Below are positions 62,628-64,000 of a DNA stretch of 64,000 nucleotides, one piece after another. Source of the DNA: Streptomyces sp. LUP47B. Its GTDB lineage: Bacteria > Actinomycetota > Actinomycetes > Streptomycetales > Streptomycetaceae. The translations under genes and the position numbers were made by a program. The stretch is taken from the NCBI RefSeq assembly GCF_001746295.1, contig NZ_MJAH01000001.1, forward strand, positions 1,345,188 to 1,409,187, given 5' to 3'. Numbering within the stretch: the stretch's first letter is position 1; each line of letters opens with the position of its first letter. The notes below the pieces were generated by a model, which did not search any database, was not told the origin of the DNA, and saw only the letters and a program-made list of their open reading frames with translations.

Positions 62628-64000
62628 ATGACCACCACCGCAGCAGCCGAGACCGAGCTGGCCATCGGCGGCATGACCTGCGCCTCGTGCGCGGCGCGCA
62701 TCGAGAAGAAGCTGAACCGGATGGACGGGGTCACCGCCACCGTCAACTACGCCACCGAGAAGGCCAAGGTCGCCCACAACGCCGGCGTCTCGGTCCAGGA
62801 CCTGATAGCGACCGTCGAGAAGACCGGATACACGGCCCGGGAACCGGAACCACCCGAGCCGTCCGCACCCGACGAGGAAGAGCCCGACGAACTGCGTTCC
62901 CTGCGCGAGCGGTTGGTGACCGCCGTGCTGCTGGCGGTGCCCGTCGTCGCGATGGCGATGATCCCGGCGCTGCAGTTCGAGTACTGGCAGTGGCTGTCCC
63001 TGACATTGGCGGCGCCCGTGGTGACGTATGCCGGATGGCCCTTCCACAAGGCGGCGTTCACCAATGCGCGGCACGGCGCGGCCACCATGGACACGCTGAT
63101 CTCGGTCGGCACGACGGCCGCCTTCGGCTGGTCGCTGTGGGCGCTGTTCCTCGGGACCGCGGGCATGCCGGGTATGAAGCATCCCTTCGAGCTGACGATC
63201 GCCCGTGGTGACGGCACCGGGAACCTGTACCTGGAGGCCGCGGCCGGGGTCACCGCGTTCATCCTGGCCGGGCGGTACTTCGAGGCCCGCTCCAAGCGCA
63301 AGGCGGGCGCGGCCCTGAAGGCGCTGCTGGAACTGGGCGCGAAGGACGTCACCGTGCTGCACTCGGGCGGGCACGAACAGACCGTCCCGATCACGGAGTC
63401 GAAGGTCGGCGACCGCTTCCTCGTCCGTCCCGGCGAGAAGATCGCGACCGACGGGACCGTCGTCGAGGGCTCCTCCGCCGTGGACGCCTCGATGCTCACG
63501 GGTGAGTCCGTGCCGGTGGAGGTCGCCCCCGGAGACTCCGTCACCGGCGCCACCCTCAACGCGGGCGGACGCCTCGTCGTCGAGGCGACCCGGGTCGGCT
63601 CCGACACCCAACTGGCCAGGATGGCCAAGCTGGTCGAGGACGCCCAGAACGGCAAGGCGGCCGCTCAACGGCTCGCGGACCGGATCTCCGCGGTGTTCGT
63701 GCCGGTCGTCATCGCGCTCGCCCTCGGCACCCTGGGCTTCTGGCTCGGCAACGGCGCCGATGCGGCCGCCGCGTTCACCGCCGCCGTCGCCGTACTGATC
63801 ATCGCCTGCCCGTGCGCCCTCGGACTCGCCACGCCGACCGCTCTGCTGGTCGGGACCGGGCGCGGCGCCCAACTCGGCATCCTCATCAAGGGCCCCGAGG
63901 TCCTGGAGTCCACCCGCAAGGTGGACACCGTGGTCCTGGACAAGACCGGCACCGTCACCACGGGCCGGATGACCCTGCTGGCCGTGCACCCGGCGGACGG
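62628..64000 (+). CDS. copA: copper-exporting P1B-type ATPase, 3' end cut by the window edge
   Basis: Exports Cu(I) using ATP. The first 457 residues are present. N-terminal metal-binding domain [20 protein letters not shown], then membrane helices, the actuator loop [10 protein letters not shown], the transmembrane [12 protein letters not shown] site that binds copper, and the phosphorylation motif [12 protein letters not shown] close to the edge. CPC and the single heavy-metal domain indicate the CopA subfamily. ATG 62628 has AAGGAG. It is divergent from the secreted protein, with CsoR-like boxes between; csoR or copZ may follow beyond the window. Confidence 0.95.
   Translation, partial: MTTTAAAETELAIGGMTCASCAARIEKKLNRMDGVTATVNYATEKAKVAHNAGVSVQDLIATVEKTGYTAREPEPPEPSAPDEEEPDELRSLRERLVTAVLLAVPVVAMAMIPALQFEYWQWLSLTLAAPVVTYAGWPFHKAAFTNARHGAATMDTLISVGTTAAFGWSLWALFLGTAGMPGMKHPFELTIARGDGTGNLYLEAAAGVTAFILAGRYFEARSKRKAGAALKALLELGAKDVTVLHSGGHEQTVPITESKVGDRFLVRPGEKIATDGTVVEGSSAVDASMLTGESVPVEVAPGDSVTGATLNAGGRLVVEATRVGSDTQLARMAKLVEDAQNGKAAAQRLADRISAVFVPVVIALALGTLGFWLGNGADAAAAFTAAVAVLIIACPCALGLATPTALLVGTGRGAQLGILIKGPEVLESTRKVDTVVLDKTGTVTTGRMTLLAVHPAD

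Noticed and set aside
1-64000. tRNA, rRNA or insertion sequence
   Set aside because: I looked for tRNA-like cloverleaf ends, transposase motifs and long terminal inverted repeats and recognised none; this is not a substitute for a covariance-model search.

Overview
The window is a very GC-rich chromosomal segment with densely packed genes, strong third-position G/C bias and frequent GTG starts. It carries families typical of mycelial actinobacteria: LCP ligase, HATPase regulator, SpoIIE phosphatase, TerD proteins, LacI/ROK/DeoR/PucR regulators and a DUF899 protein. I read it as a Streptomyces (or close relative) chromosome, probably an arm-proximal core/accessory mix. No rRNA, tRNA, integrase, insertion sequence or CRISPR array was recognised.

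Layout. 0-7 kb: truncated aldo/keto reductase, cytidine deaminase, membrane protein, methyltransferase, then a secreted GH97 glycosidase next to a LacI repressor with matching operator-like sites. 7-11 kb: DUF899 protein and an arsenic locus (arsM divergent from arsR-aqpS-arsC) with a strong palindrome between the divergent genes. 11-15 kb: NADP oxidoreductase, PAS-SpoIIE phosphatase and a membrane Ser/Thr kinase. 15-20 kb: TatA-like protein, LCP cell-wall protein, small ArsR-family regulator and two YeaQ/GlsB-type membrane proteins. Copies of one unusual palindrome, centred on TTGCGCAA, lie upstream of several of these; this is the best candidate for an undescribed local regulon.

20-31 kb: prenyl synthase-like protein, alpha/beta hydrolase, an MHS transporter / PucR regulator / 3-hydroxybutyrate dehydrogenase group, NUDIX, apolipoprotein N-acyltransferase, O-antigen-ligase-like protein, racemase and HpnB-like glycosyltransferase. 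31-42 kb: double TerD protein, Tyr/Pro/Gln-rich protein, MOSC protein, a beta-helix/AAA+ fusion, a multi-pass lipase-like protein overlapping it tail to tail, a DeoR regulator and an SRPBCC protein. A six-unit repeat array of about 0.55 kb follows, between two convergent genes.

42-64 kb: Cds1-like PLP enzyme, anti-sigma-type ATPase, ABC exporter operon (SHOCT, ATPase, FtsX permease) divergent from a TetR gene, a DUF4865/phosphotriesterase pair, an apparent deletion scar holding the 3' ends of two genes, a ROK-NUDIX-RpiB operon, AlkB, RlmG-like and another methyltransferase, an aldolase/SIS sugar operon, GH15 and PhzF enzymes. The window ends in a copper locus: a secreted protein divergent from copA, with three CsoR-like boxes; copA runs off the end.

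Functionally the window combines metal and metalloid detoxification (ars, cop), envelope maintenance (LCP, TatA, Lnt, YeaQ-like) and several independent sugar or carboxylate catabolic modules, each beside its own regulator.
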